Below are positions 16,553 to 28,930 of a DNA stretch of 64,000 nucleotides, one piece after another (positions within the stretch are counted from its first letter, which is position 1; every line of letters starts with the position of its first letter). Below the pieces are notes generated by a model. The model did not search any database and was not told the origin of the DNA. It saw only the letters and a list, made by a program, of their open reading frames with translations. This DNA is from Wenjunlia tyrosinilytica (GTDB taxonomy: Bacteria; Actinomycetota; Actinomycetes; Streptomycetales; Streptomycetaceae), in the NCBI RefSeq assembly GCF_014646055.1, contig NZ_BMMS01000005.1:124001-188000 (forward strand), read 5' to 3'. The translations under genes were made by a program, and so were the position numbers.

Positions 16553-18928
16553 GTGGCCCGGCTGTCGAAGCCCGACCACCGCCCGAGCCGAGCGCACAGC
16601 GCCGCCTCGGCCGCGGGTTCTCGTCGGGGGAAGGTGGCATCAGCTGTGGGAGTGTTCAGCAAGGGCGACGGCCACGGGGACCACGGTCCCACGTCGGAGT
16701 CCGTCATCGTGCGGATCGGTGAGGGCCTGCGAGGGGAACGCAGCCATCCGATCACCGTGACCCGGCTGCGTCCGGGACGCGAGCCCGAGGAATACAGGAG
16801 TGGCAGAGCCTTCATCCCCCCGGACACCCCGGTCCCTTGGCACAGGGCCGAGGGCGCCACGGTCGCCGAGGCGGCGGCGTACGGAGACGAGCTCTTCCAG
16901 CGGATGGCGGCCTGCGGCCTCCCCGAGTGGTATGTGCCTTCCGACGCCGAGGGCCCGCTCATGGTCTATCTGCACCTGGAGGCACGGTCCCTGCGCGGAC
17001 TCGCCTGGGAGGCGCTGCGGGTGCCCGCCGTGGAGCCGGGGCAGCCGCCCAACGAGCTGTTCCGGTCCCCGCTCTACCGGGCGGTGCGCGGCAGAGTGCC
17101 GCAACGGGGCTTCAGCGGAACCCGCCGCCTGCTCACTCCCCACCTTCCTCCGCGTGTGCTCTTACTGGGAGTGGACGCCCGGACACGCGACGACGAGTAC
17201 ACGGACGCCGCCGTCCACCTCGCGCTCTCGAAACCGTGCACGGGCTGGGAGGTGGAGATGCACCCGGACCCCGGAGGCTTCGAGGCCCTCTGCAAACTGG
17301 TGAAGTCCTGCAAGCCGACCGTGCTGCACCTGCTCAACGGGGCGGTGCGCCATCTGCTGGACGGGGGGGCCGACCGCCGCCTCGCGGTCAGGGAGTTCGA
17401 CTCCAACGGGGTGGAGCTGGTCGTCCTCGGCTCCTCCCCGGCCAGCCCCCACAGCGAGGCCCACTGCCGCCCCCAGATCTCCGCCGATCTCGCCGACGTG
17501 GTCGTGGGGCCGGGAGTACCCGCGGTCGTCACCCTGTGCGTCTACGGCGGCCTCGCGGCGCTCGCCGACCAGAGCCGGCAGCTCTACGAAGGCCTCAGCG
17601 CGGGCCTGGCCGTGGACGAGGCGGTCCGGGCGATCAACGTGTCCGTGGCGGACGACGCGGACAGGGGCGAGCCGCCCGCGGACGGCGAGGCAAGGGGTGA
17701 CACGACGGGCGTCGTGACGGGCGGCGCAGCGCCGGACGGAACCCGATCGGAACGGCCCTGGAGCTGGCGCAGCGTCACGGTGGCGGCGGAGCCCATCCGT
17801 TTCCCCATCAGCACCCCGGCCCCCGGTGAGAACGCGGCCCCGGCGGCAGTCGGCCGAGCGCCCGAGCAGGCAGCGGAGGAGGACGGCGCGGGAGACAGCG
17901 GTGAGGATGGCTGCGGGGAAGCCGTCGAGGACCGCGGTCTCGACGGTGCCCGGCGTGTCTCGGTCGACCGGGTGCAGCAACGGCGCCTGATCCAGGACTG
18001 GTTCCAGGCCTCCGAAGGCGCCAGTGGCGCCTACTTCCTTCGGGGGACGGGCAGGCCGGCCTCTCGTGTCCGTTCCGGGGGCCTGTCCGCCCCGGCCCAT
18101 CAGGACGGGACCACGGATCTGCTGCTGTTCGCCCTGCGCAGTTGGGAGGCGCTCGGCAACACCGGACTCCATGTGGACTTCGGCAATCCTCCGGGCCCGG
18201 GATTCTCCGCCCGTCCCTTCGGGGTGCTCGAGGCCCTGCGGACCCTGGCGCACGCTCCCGTGCGGCGCCCGACAGCGCCGTCGGCGAGCGGCCGACCGGG
18301 CGGTGCCGTCCATCTGCGGGCCAAGTTCGACCAGTTGCTCGGCTCCGCGGAATCGGGCGAGTTGCTCGGTTCGACCGAGGCGCGGGACGGCACCTCTCCG
18401 GAGCGCAACAGCATAGTGGTCGGGAAAGCGACCGAGTTGTGCCTGGACATCCTCCTGGACCACTCCCAGTCCTCGGAGCGGCTGCTGCTCGCTCTCGATC
18501 ACAGCGACAAGGCTCTCAAGGACGGTGTGATGGACGACTGGCTCGTTCGGCACGTCCTCCAGCCGCTGCTGGACAAAACGTCCTCGGTGGCCGTCGTGGT
18601 GGCCGTCGGGGGGGCCTCGGGGGACCGGAACTACGGCTTCACCCGAATCAGGGATTCAGTGGACGTGGAGCCCTGGCCGCTGGACTACGCTGCTCCGCTG
18701 CTGAGGGAGGTGGGCGCAAGGATGGGCGAATCGTTCAAGTCGTGTCCTGCCTGGAAACAGCAAGTTGTCCAGCTCGTCGACGACGCCAGGCTGCACCCTA
18801 GGGTCGAGGACAGCACAGGGCTTCCCGCCTTCGGTCCGAGCCTGCTGGTCGACGCCCAGCGGTTGCTGGAGGCCCAACTCGGTCGTAGCAGGAACGGCGG
18901 TGGATCCCCGTGGAAGCAGCAGGTCTGA
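16553..18928 (+). CDS. Pseudo-CHAT protein with degenerate NTPase region
   Basis: This protein of about 791 residues has a CHAT-type first half: WEALRVP strand, PRVLLLGVDARTRDDEY opening strand, VLHLLNGAV at 257-265 where the catalytic His is replaced, and VELVVLGSSPAS at 287-298 where the Cys is missing. The second half aligns in layout with the NTPase regions of its neighbours, but the expected P-loop reads YFLRGTGRPAS and lacks the GK[ST] end. LLLALDHSDKAL is a Walker-B-like strand. It overlaps the next gene by 19 bp, indicating translational coupling. The start is uncertain: GTG codons at 16553, 16634 and 16652 all lack a good ribosome-binding site. Confidence 0.65.
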   Translation: MARLSKPDHRPSRAHSAASAAGSRRGKVASAVGVFSKGDGHGDHGPTSESVIVRIGEGLRGERSHPITVTRLRPGREPEEYRSGRAFIPPDTPVPWHRAEGATVAEAAAYGDELFQRMAACGLPEWYVPSDAEGPLMVYLHLEARSLRGLAWEALRVPAVEPGQPPNELFRSPLYRAVRGRVPQRGFSGTRRLLTPHLPPRVLLLGVDARTRDDEYTDAAVHLALSKPCTGWEVEMHPDPGGFEALCKLVKSCKPTVLHLLNGAVRHLLDGGADRRLAVREFDSNGVELVVLGSSPASPHSEAHCRPQISADLADVVVGPGVPAVVTLCVYGGLAALADQSRQLYEGLSAGLAVDEAVRAINVSVADDADRGEPPADGEARGDTTGVVTGGAAPDGTRSERPWSWRSVTVAAEPIRFPISTPAPGENAAPAAVGRAPEQAAEEDGAGDSGEDGCGEAVEDRGLDGARRVSVDRVQQRRLIQDWFQASEGASGAYFLRGTGRPASRVRSGGLSAPAHQDGTTDLLLFALRSWEALGNTGLHVDFGNPPGPGFSARPFGVLEALRTLAHAPVRRPTAPSASGRPGGAVHLRAKFDQLLGSAESGELLGSTEARDGTSPERNSIVVGKATELCLDILLDHSQSSERLLLALDHSDKALKDGVMDDWLVRHVLQPLLDKTSSVAVVVAVGGASGDRNYGFTRIRDSVDVEPWPLDYAAPLLREVGARMGESFKSCPAWKQQVVQLVDDARLHPRVEDSTGLPAFGPSLLVDAQRLLEAQLGRSRNGGGSPWKQQV

Positions 18929-21900
18929 CCGGCCCGACCGATCCGCCGGACGATGGTGCCCACGGCACCGGCGTACGGTCCGCGTCCTTCGAGACGCACG
19001 CGTTCGAGTACGTCGGGACGATGCCGGACGGACTTCGGGAGCTCGTTCAGCGGTGCGCCGTGCCCGGCTGGTTCACCGAGGACATCTACAACGCCGAGCT
19101 CGCCGGGACGGCTGCCGAGCAGTGGCCGCTCGCGACACTGGAGAGCTGGGGATGGGTCTCGCGCAACGTGGGTCCGGGAGCGGCACCGCCGGGCAGCTAC
19201 CGGCTCACGGACACCCTGGTCCAGCGCGGCGGCTGGGCGGCGTGGTGGCTGCGTGAGGAGAAGCACCGCTCACCGGGCTCCCGGCCCGTTCCGGCCGATC
19301 TGAAGTTGTTCGCGCGGGGCCTGGCCGAGTGCTACCGGGCGCTGGACGGGGGTTCGGGCGTGACCCAGGCGCTGTCGCTGCTCGCCCTCTCCGACAGCGC
19401 GGACGCGGCTCTTGTCCTCTTCGACTCCCGTTACCGTTCGGCCGAGGCCCTCCGGGACCTGGACGAGTGCGCGGCTCTGGTCGGGGCGCTGGCGCCGGCC
19501 GCGCTCCACGCCCTCGTGCCGCAGCCCCTGCTGGACACGGCCGCCGCCTATCAGGAACGCCTCCATCTGCTCCGGGGACGCGGTCAGGACTGGAGCCAGC
19601 TGCGCCACTACCTTCCCCGGCCCAAGCTGCACGACGTGCTGGACCTGCTCCTGGCGCCGGACAGCGACGTCAGGGCCGTCCACCTCCACGCCGTGGGGGG
19701 CAGCGGGAAGACCATGCTGCTGAACTGGTTCCGCAACGACCACTGTGCCCGGCGCACACCCGCCGTGCGCTCGGCTCTGCAGGATCTCGCCATCCTCGCC
19801 CCCCACGCGGTGATCCGGCGTCCGTGGGCCCTTCTGCCGGGCATGGCCGAGGAACTGGCGGAGCAGTTCGGCTCGGGCGGCCCTTTGCGCTCGTTCGCCG
19901 ACGAACACCGCGACCTGATCGCGGAGATCGCCAGGACCGACCCGCAGGCACGTACGATGGCCCGCACGCCCGGACGTGACGGTGAAGCGGTCGTCTCCGG
20001 ATTCCTCAGGGCCCTGGCCGAGACCGTGCGGGAGCGGGAGGCCCCCGTTCTGCTGGCGGTCGACACCATGGAGGACCTGCTGGATGTCGGCATGAGCGAC
20101 CTGTCGGACTTCTTCCAGCTCTTCGGGCGGCTGTTGCGGGAGAACCGCCACCTCAGACTCGCCCTGCTGTGCCGCACGGACCTGCGCCTGGTCGTCAACG
20201 AGGTCGACGCCTACTTTCCCGGAAGGGGCCTGCGCACCGAACAGGTGCCTCCGTTCTCCCACGACGAGGCGTTCGCCTACCTGGTCCGGCACCGGAATGT
20301 CCAGGAAGAGACCGCCCGGACGATCCTCAAGTCCGGTGACCACGACGTCGAGGAAGCCGCCGCCCACCGCATGCCCATCCACCTGGCCCTTGTGGCCGAC
20401 GAGGCCCGTGAGCTGGACCCGCGGCAGATCACACTGAAGGGCGACCCCTGGCTCGTCGTGGCGATAAAGCGGGAGCTCGACAAAGTGGGCGGCTCCGCAG
20501 CCTGCAATCTGCTGTTCTGCTGCGCCGTCACCCGCAAGCCGTCCGAGCGGTTCGTCCTCGACGTGCTGGCTCCGCTGGCCAATCGGCACGACGGCGAACT
20601 GAGAACGATCATGGCCGGATCGCAGAAGTCCGTCCTGAAATCGGTCAACCTCGTCCAGGCCATGCAGGGGCGGCCCGTCGAAGAGTGGGGTGAGCGGGGC
20701 AGATCCAGCGCTGCCCTGTGGGAGTCCCTGTACCTCTACGCCCAGCGCACCGCGTGGATGAAGTGGAACAGCAACGCCCATCAGATCGAGATCCATCCCC
20801 ATGTCCGGCGGGCCCTGGTCGACCGATTGCGCACAGCCGACGACCAGAGCGCCAGCGACCTGTGGAAGAACCTCCACCACGAGGCGTACACCTGGCATCG
20901 ACGGCAGGCGGAGAAGGCGACGGAGGACCACCGAATCGGCTCGGCCCTCGAAGCCCTGGGACGGGCCTACTACCACCAGCTGCACATGATCGGATCCACC
21001 CCGCCGGTGAAGGGCGACACCGCCCGGACCGTCAGCGACAAGTGGTCCGCCGACGTGCACAACGCCTGGCACCAGGGCGGAGCCGCCCTCGCTTCGATCC
21101 TCGTCGACAACCTCCTGAGCACCGACTTCCTCGACAGCAGGAGCAGAAACCTGGACACGCGGGTCATGCCCGCCCGGCTCTGGTACCGAGTGCTCCTCGA
21201 GAAGGCCTCCGTGCTCCTCCACGAGTGCCTGTACCGACGTGACGAGAGCTGGGGGGAGCTGCGGCGGTTCCTGAGTATGAGCCAGTACCACGCGAAGCAG
21301 TACGAGCACTCCGTCGTGGTCGACACGGCGCGGACCGATCTGTTGCGGGCGGCGGAGATGATCGACCGGGCCCGGCATCTTCTCGGGGCGGCCTCTCCCG
21401 GAGCCGCGGCGGCGACCGAGCCGGGCAGGCCTGACCTCGCCATGACGGCGGCCCGGCTGCTGACCAACGCGTACCGGGTGCTCGAGGAGCAGACGAGCGG
21501 TCGGGCCCGGCGAGAGCCCACGCCGTGGAGCCGTGTCGCCCTGCTCCTGATGGGCCGCTGCCGGCTCATCGAGGGCCTCGGCAACGCCGATGAGCACTTC
21601 CGGCGCGCCTTCGACGAAGCCTCCCTCCCCGCCGCGCCCTCACCGGCCGCCAGGGCCGAGATCGCGCTGTTCGCCCTGTGGGAATGGGCTCGGGCCGGTC
21701 GCGCCGACAAGGTGCTCCAGTGGATGGACCGGTACGCCGAGGCCGGTACGCGGGCCGGCTCCTCCTCGGAGGACGGTGTGGAACGCGCGACGGCCGAGGA
21801 GGACGAGGACGAGGCAGCGCTCCTTGCCGCCCGTGCCGCGCTGGACCTGCGGGAGCCGGCGCGGGCCCTCGCCCTTCTGGATCGCGCCTCCTGGGCCAAG

Positions 21901-23688
21901 GCGTTGTGGCTGAAGGCGCTGGCCAACCGGCTGACCGGTGCGCACGAGACCGCTCTGCTCCAGCTCCGCGACATCGTCTCCCGCCCTGGATGGGAGAGCG
22001 GAGGGGGCCTGGACTACCGGGTGGAGATCGAACTCGCCTTCGTGGCGGTCTTCTCCGACCTGCGCGACGACGCCCTGGTGGACAAGCACACCCAAGCGGC
22101 CATGGCCGCGGCGTACAGCGACGAGGAACTGCTCGCCGTCCTCACCGCGCGGGTCCGCCATGAGCTGGTGAACACCGGAGATCTCTCGCGCGCGAGGGAA
22201 TGGGTGGAGCTGGCACGGCCCCTCCACGCGGCGGGCGGCCGGTGGCGGACCGCCGGGGTCTGCGCCGAGGCGGCGGTCCTCCACCGGCTGGGCGGCCCGG
22301 GCCGGTCCGCGCGTCTGCTGGAGGAACTGGCGGCCGCGCACGCACTCGCCACCCAGCCCGACGGAGCGGTCTTCGCGCCGTCGGCCGAGGAACGGGCCAT
22401 GGTGGCCCTGCACTTGGTCTACGCGGCGGAACCCGGGCAACAGCTCCCCCGCGCGCATGCCGCCGCCCGGCAGCTCGCCAGGGTGCCCGGCGCGGGCGCG
22501 CGGGCGGCGCTGCTGGCCCGGGAGAGCGCCTGCTATCCGGGCACTGTGCTGGGGGGCCGCATCTGCGCGGTACTCCTGCACGCGGCGACCTCCGGGGAGC
22601 AGACGCGGACGGGAAGCGAGGAGGGCACACCGACCGATCGGGCCGTGCGCCATCTGGCACTCGCCCTCGCGGCGGGTTCTCTCAGCGGTGACGCACGCGA
22701 GGGCGCCGCATGGCTCGCCCAGGCCGAACCAGTGCTCCAGAAGCTGACACCGGGTGCGGAGAACCCCCTGCTGCGCGGCGCCCGGCTGCGGTTGAACCGC
22801 TTGCCGGACGCGGCGGGCCACCTCACCGCGTCCACGGTCGGCCGGGAACGGATCCGCAATCGCCAGTTGGCCCTGCTCAGCCTGGGCCACTACAGCGGCC
22901 CGCTCGACGGGGCGGAGCACCCGCAGTGGACATCGTGCTGGCAGACGTACGCGGACGGCAGGTCCGCTGAGCACACCCACGCCGCTCTGCGGGAGGAACT
23001 GCCGGCCGTCGGTGAGGGAACCCGCGTGCACCGCGTCGGCGCATGGCTGCCCGCACTGCCCGGCCGAGGCACGGTTCCCCGGCTGCCCTCCATGGCACCC
23101 GAGGCGGCGGGAGCCGGGCCTTCGCTGGTCGACCTGCGAGTGACCGAGGACGCGTTGTCCGCCGCGGGAGCCCTCGTCGGCCTGGAACCCGGCCGCGTCG
23201 ATGTGCTCCACCTGCGGGGAACCATGGAACGGCACGGCCGGCGGACCGCTCTGAGAGTGCCCGAAGGAGTCCGGGCCATCACCGCGCAGGACGTCGTCGC
23301 CGCTTTGGACGCACTGCCCCAGCCCGCGCGTCCCCTGGTGATCGTGGAGGTCACGGACGCCCGCTGGACCAGGGAGGTCGACGACCAGCAGCGGATGCGG
23401 GACCGCTTCGGCTATGACATCTTCCGGCTCGCCTCGGCGACGGTGCTGGCCACCGGACTGGTGGACACCAGGGAAAGGAGTGGGTGGGAACGGCACCTGG
23501 AGGAAGCGCTGCGCCCGTGCAGCACCGCGGCGGACATCCTTCGCCTGATCTCCCCCGAGGCCACGCAGATCGAACGGCAGGTGGCCGCGCGGCACGAGGA
23601 GACCGACCTCAGGAGGGCGAAGGACCGTCTCTACAGTCCGGTCCCCGAGGGGGAGATGCTGGGCGTGGGCGCGATGGCCGGGGAATGA
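18910..23688 (+). CDS. Giant STAND NTPase with TPR-like repeats and C-terminal pseudo-CHAT domain
   Basis: This 1592-residue protein is the only one of the four with a textbook P-loop, GGSGKT at 263-268, plus Walker B VLLAVDTMED (Asp385) and a sensor-like LRLALLCRTDLRL. A winged-helix-like segment follows, then about 700 residues of Ala/Leu/Arg-rich helix pairs typical of TPR sensors. The last 170 residues resemble a CHAT core with VDVLHLRGT (His1434) and PLVIVEVTDARW, but neither catalytic residue is in place. The start GTG overlaps the upstream gene. As STAND proteins go, it should be a nucleotide-gated switch that senses through its repeats. It ends 15 bp from the convergent operon. Confidence 0.72.
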   Translation: MEAAGLTGPTDPPDDGAHGTGVRSASFETHAFEYVGTMPDGLRELVQRCAVPGWFTEDIYNAELAGTAAEQWPLATLESWGWVSRNVGPGAAPPGSYRLTDTLVQRGGWAAWWLREEKHRSPGSRPVPADLKLFARGLAECYRALDGGSGVTQALSLLALSDSADAALVLFDSRYRSAEALRDLDECAALVGALAPAALHALVPQPLLDTAAAYQERLHLLRGRGQDWSQLRHYLPRPKLHDVLDLLLAPDSDVRAVHLHAVGGSGKTMLLNWFRNDHCARRTPAVRSALQDLAILAPHAVIRRPWALLPGMAEELAEQFGSGGPLRSFADEHRDLIAEIARTDPQARTMARTPGRDGEAVVSGFLRALAETVREREAPVLLAVDTMEDLLDVGMSDLSDFFQLFGRLLRENRHLRLALLCRTDLRLVVNEVDAYFPGRGLRTEQVPPFSHDEAFAYLVRHRNVQEETARTILKSGDHDVEEAAAHRMPIHLALVADEARELDPRQITLKGDPWLVVAIKRELDKVGGSAACNLLFCCAVTRKPSERFVLDVLAPLANRHDGELRTIMAGSQKSVLKSVNLVQAMQGRPVEEWGERGRSSAALWESLYLYAQRTAWMKWNSNAHQIEIHPHVRRALVDRLRTADDQSASDLWKNLHHEAYTWHRRQAEKATEDHRIGSALEALGRAYYHQLHMIGSTPPVKGDTARTVSDKWSADVHNAWHQGGAALASILVDNLLSTDFLDSRSRNLDTRVMPARLWYRVLLEKASVLLHECLYRRDESWGELRRFLSMSQYHAKQYEHSVVVDTARTDLLRAAEMIDRARHLLGAASPGAAAATEPGRPDLAMTAARLLTNAYRVLEEQTSGRARREPTPWSRVALLLMGRCRLIEGLGNADEHFRRAFDEASLPAAPSPAARAEIALFALWEWARAGRADKVLQWMDRYAEAGTRAGSSSEDGVERATAEEDEDEAALLAARAALDLREPARALALLDRASWAKALWLKALANRLTGAHETALLQLRDIVSRPGWESGGGLDYRVEIELAFVAVFSDLRDDALVDKHTQAAMAAAYSDEELLAVLTARVRHELVNTGDLSRAREWVELARPLHAAGGRWRTAGVCAEAAVLHRLGGPGRSARLLEELAAAHALATQPDGAVFAPSAEERAMVALHLVYAAEPGQQLPRAHAAARQLARVPGAGARAALLARESACYPGTVLGGRICAVLLHAATSGEQTRTGSEEGTPTDRAVRHLALALAAGSLSGDAREGAAWLAQAEPVLQKLTPGAENPLLRGARLRLNRLPDAAGHLTASTVGRERIRNRQLALLSLGHYSGPLDGAEHPQWTSCWQTYADGRSAEHTHAALREELPAVGEGTRVHRVGAWLPALPGRGTVPRLPSMAPEAAGAGPSLVDLRVTEDALSAAGALVGLEPGRVDVLHLRGTMERHGRRTALRVPEGVRAITAQDVVAALDALPQPARPLVIVEVTDARWTREVDDQQRMRDRFGYDIFRLASATVLATGLVDTRERSGWERHLEEALRPCSTAADILRLISPEATQIERQVAARHEETDLRRAKDRLYSPVPEGEMLGVGAMAGE

Positions 23689-23703
23689 CCACCGGCCCAC
23701 CGG

Positions 23704-27661
<3,958 letters not shown>

Positions 27662-27665
<4 letters not shown>

Positions 27666-28885
27666 CCGCGTCCACCTTCTGTCCAGGGATCCTCGGCGTT
27701 GCGGCTGTCCGTCCCGCGGGCCCACCAGCGGCGCCTGGGGCTGTCGCCACCGCTGATCCGGGAACTCGCGCCTCCCGGGGTCGTCCAGCCGTCGGCCGCC
27801 TCGTAGCCGCCCCACGTCGCGCCCGCTCCCTCGCGCTCCCCCGGATCGCGCGGATAGCCGTTGGGACCGGTGCCGCGGTAGCCGTCGTCCGCAGGCCCCG
27901 CGCGTCCGTCCCTGGCCGCAGCGCGTCCCCACGCGTCGCCGCGGTCCTCCCCGCCCCGCCGACCCGACGCGGTGTCGGAACCGGGAAACGGCGGCCAGGC
28001 CCCCTGGCCCTTGCTGCGCAGCAGCCGGTCGAACATCGCCCGTCCCTCGGCGAGTTCGTCCGTGGGACGCAGGAGCTCGTCGCAGGGGTCGGGTGCCGAG
28101 ATGCGGGCGAGGAGGGTACGGGCCTCGGGGCGCTGGTGCGCCCGGGGCTCGAAGACCCGCTCCAGCAGGTCCTCGAGGCCGCCGCCGAGGTCGTTCGTGT
28201 ACCTGGGCGGGCCGGAGTCGCTGCCCGGCTGCGATGTGACGACGTGGTGGATGAGCTGTCCCACACTCCAGATGTCGTCGCGCGGATCGACCACGCCGAC
28301 GGCTTCCCGCTGCTCGGGCGAGGCCCACGGGGCGCCTCCGACGCGGCGGCGGGGCCTTCCTACGACTTCGGCGTGGCCGAACGACGTCAGCTGGACCCGG
28401 TCACCGTTCCACAGCACCGTGCTCGGGTTGATCGCCCGGTGGACCAGTCCCGCCCAGCCGAGCAGCCGGACCGACCGGATCAGGCTGTGCTCGAACATCC
28501 GCTGCTCGGCGGTCAGCAGTTTTCCGACGACCCTCGACACCGGACGGTCGTTCTCCCCTCCCTGCTGGAGCAGCACGAACGGCTCGTCGGCCGCCAGGTC
28601 GTAGGCGGCCAGTCGGGCGAACTCGGGCGGATAGGAGTCCCGCCCGAAGGCACGCGCCAAGGCCAGTCCCACCCGCACCTCGTCCTCGAGCGTCTCCATG
28701 AGCTCGCGCTGGGACGCCCGCGAGGCGGGCAGCCGGCGCTGGAGGTACGGACGCCTGTCGGCGGACAGGCGCACGCCCCGCACCAGGAGGGGCGACCCGG
28801 GTACCGGTGGCGCGTCGGGGCCGTATTCGACCCGGTGGCTGGCCAACGCACCCGACGAGTCGAAGAACGTCAGCTCGTCAGCCAT
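27662..28885 (-). CDS. Catalytically dead protein-kinase-like protein (pseudokinase)
   Basis: This 407-residue protein has a Ser/Thr-kinase fold (residues about 40-280): the catalytic loop reads H149-R-A151-I-N153-P where active kinases have HRDxKP, the DFG triplet is S168-F-G, and the activation/APE region is GGAPWASPEQ followed by DDIWSVGQLIHHVV. Loss of the catalytic Asp, the loop Lys and the DFG Asp means no phosphotransfer is expected. The C-terminal 130 residues are Gly/Arg/Asp-rich and disordered. It sits between the two-TM protein and the GTPase, overlapping the latter by 4 bp, so it is probably a scaffold or nucleotide-free sensor in that complex. Confidence 0.8.
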
Positions 28886-28930
28886 CGGTGGTCCTTCCGT
28901 GCATGTGGTGCCGTCGCATGGCGCGGGCCC

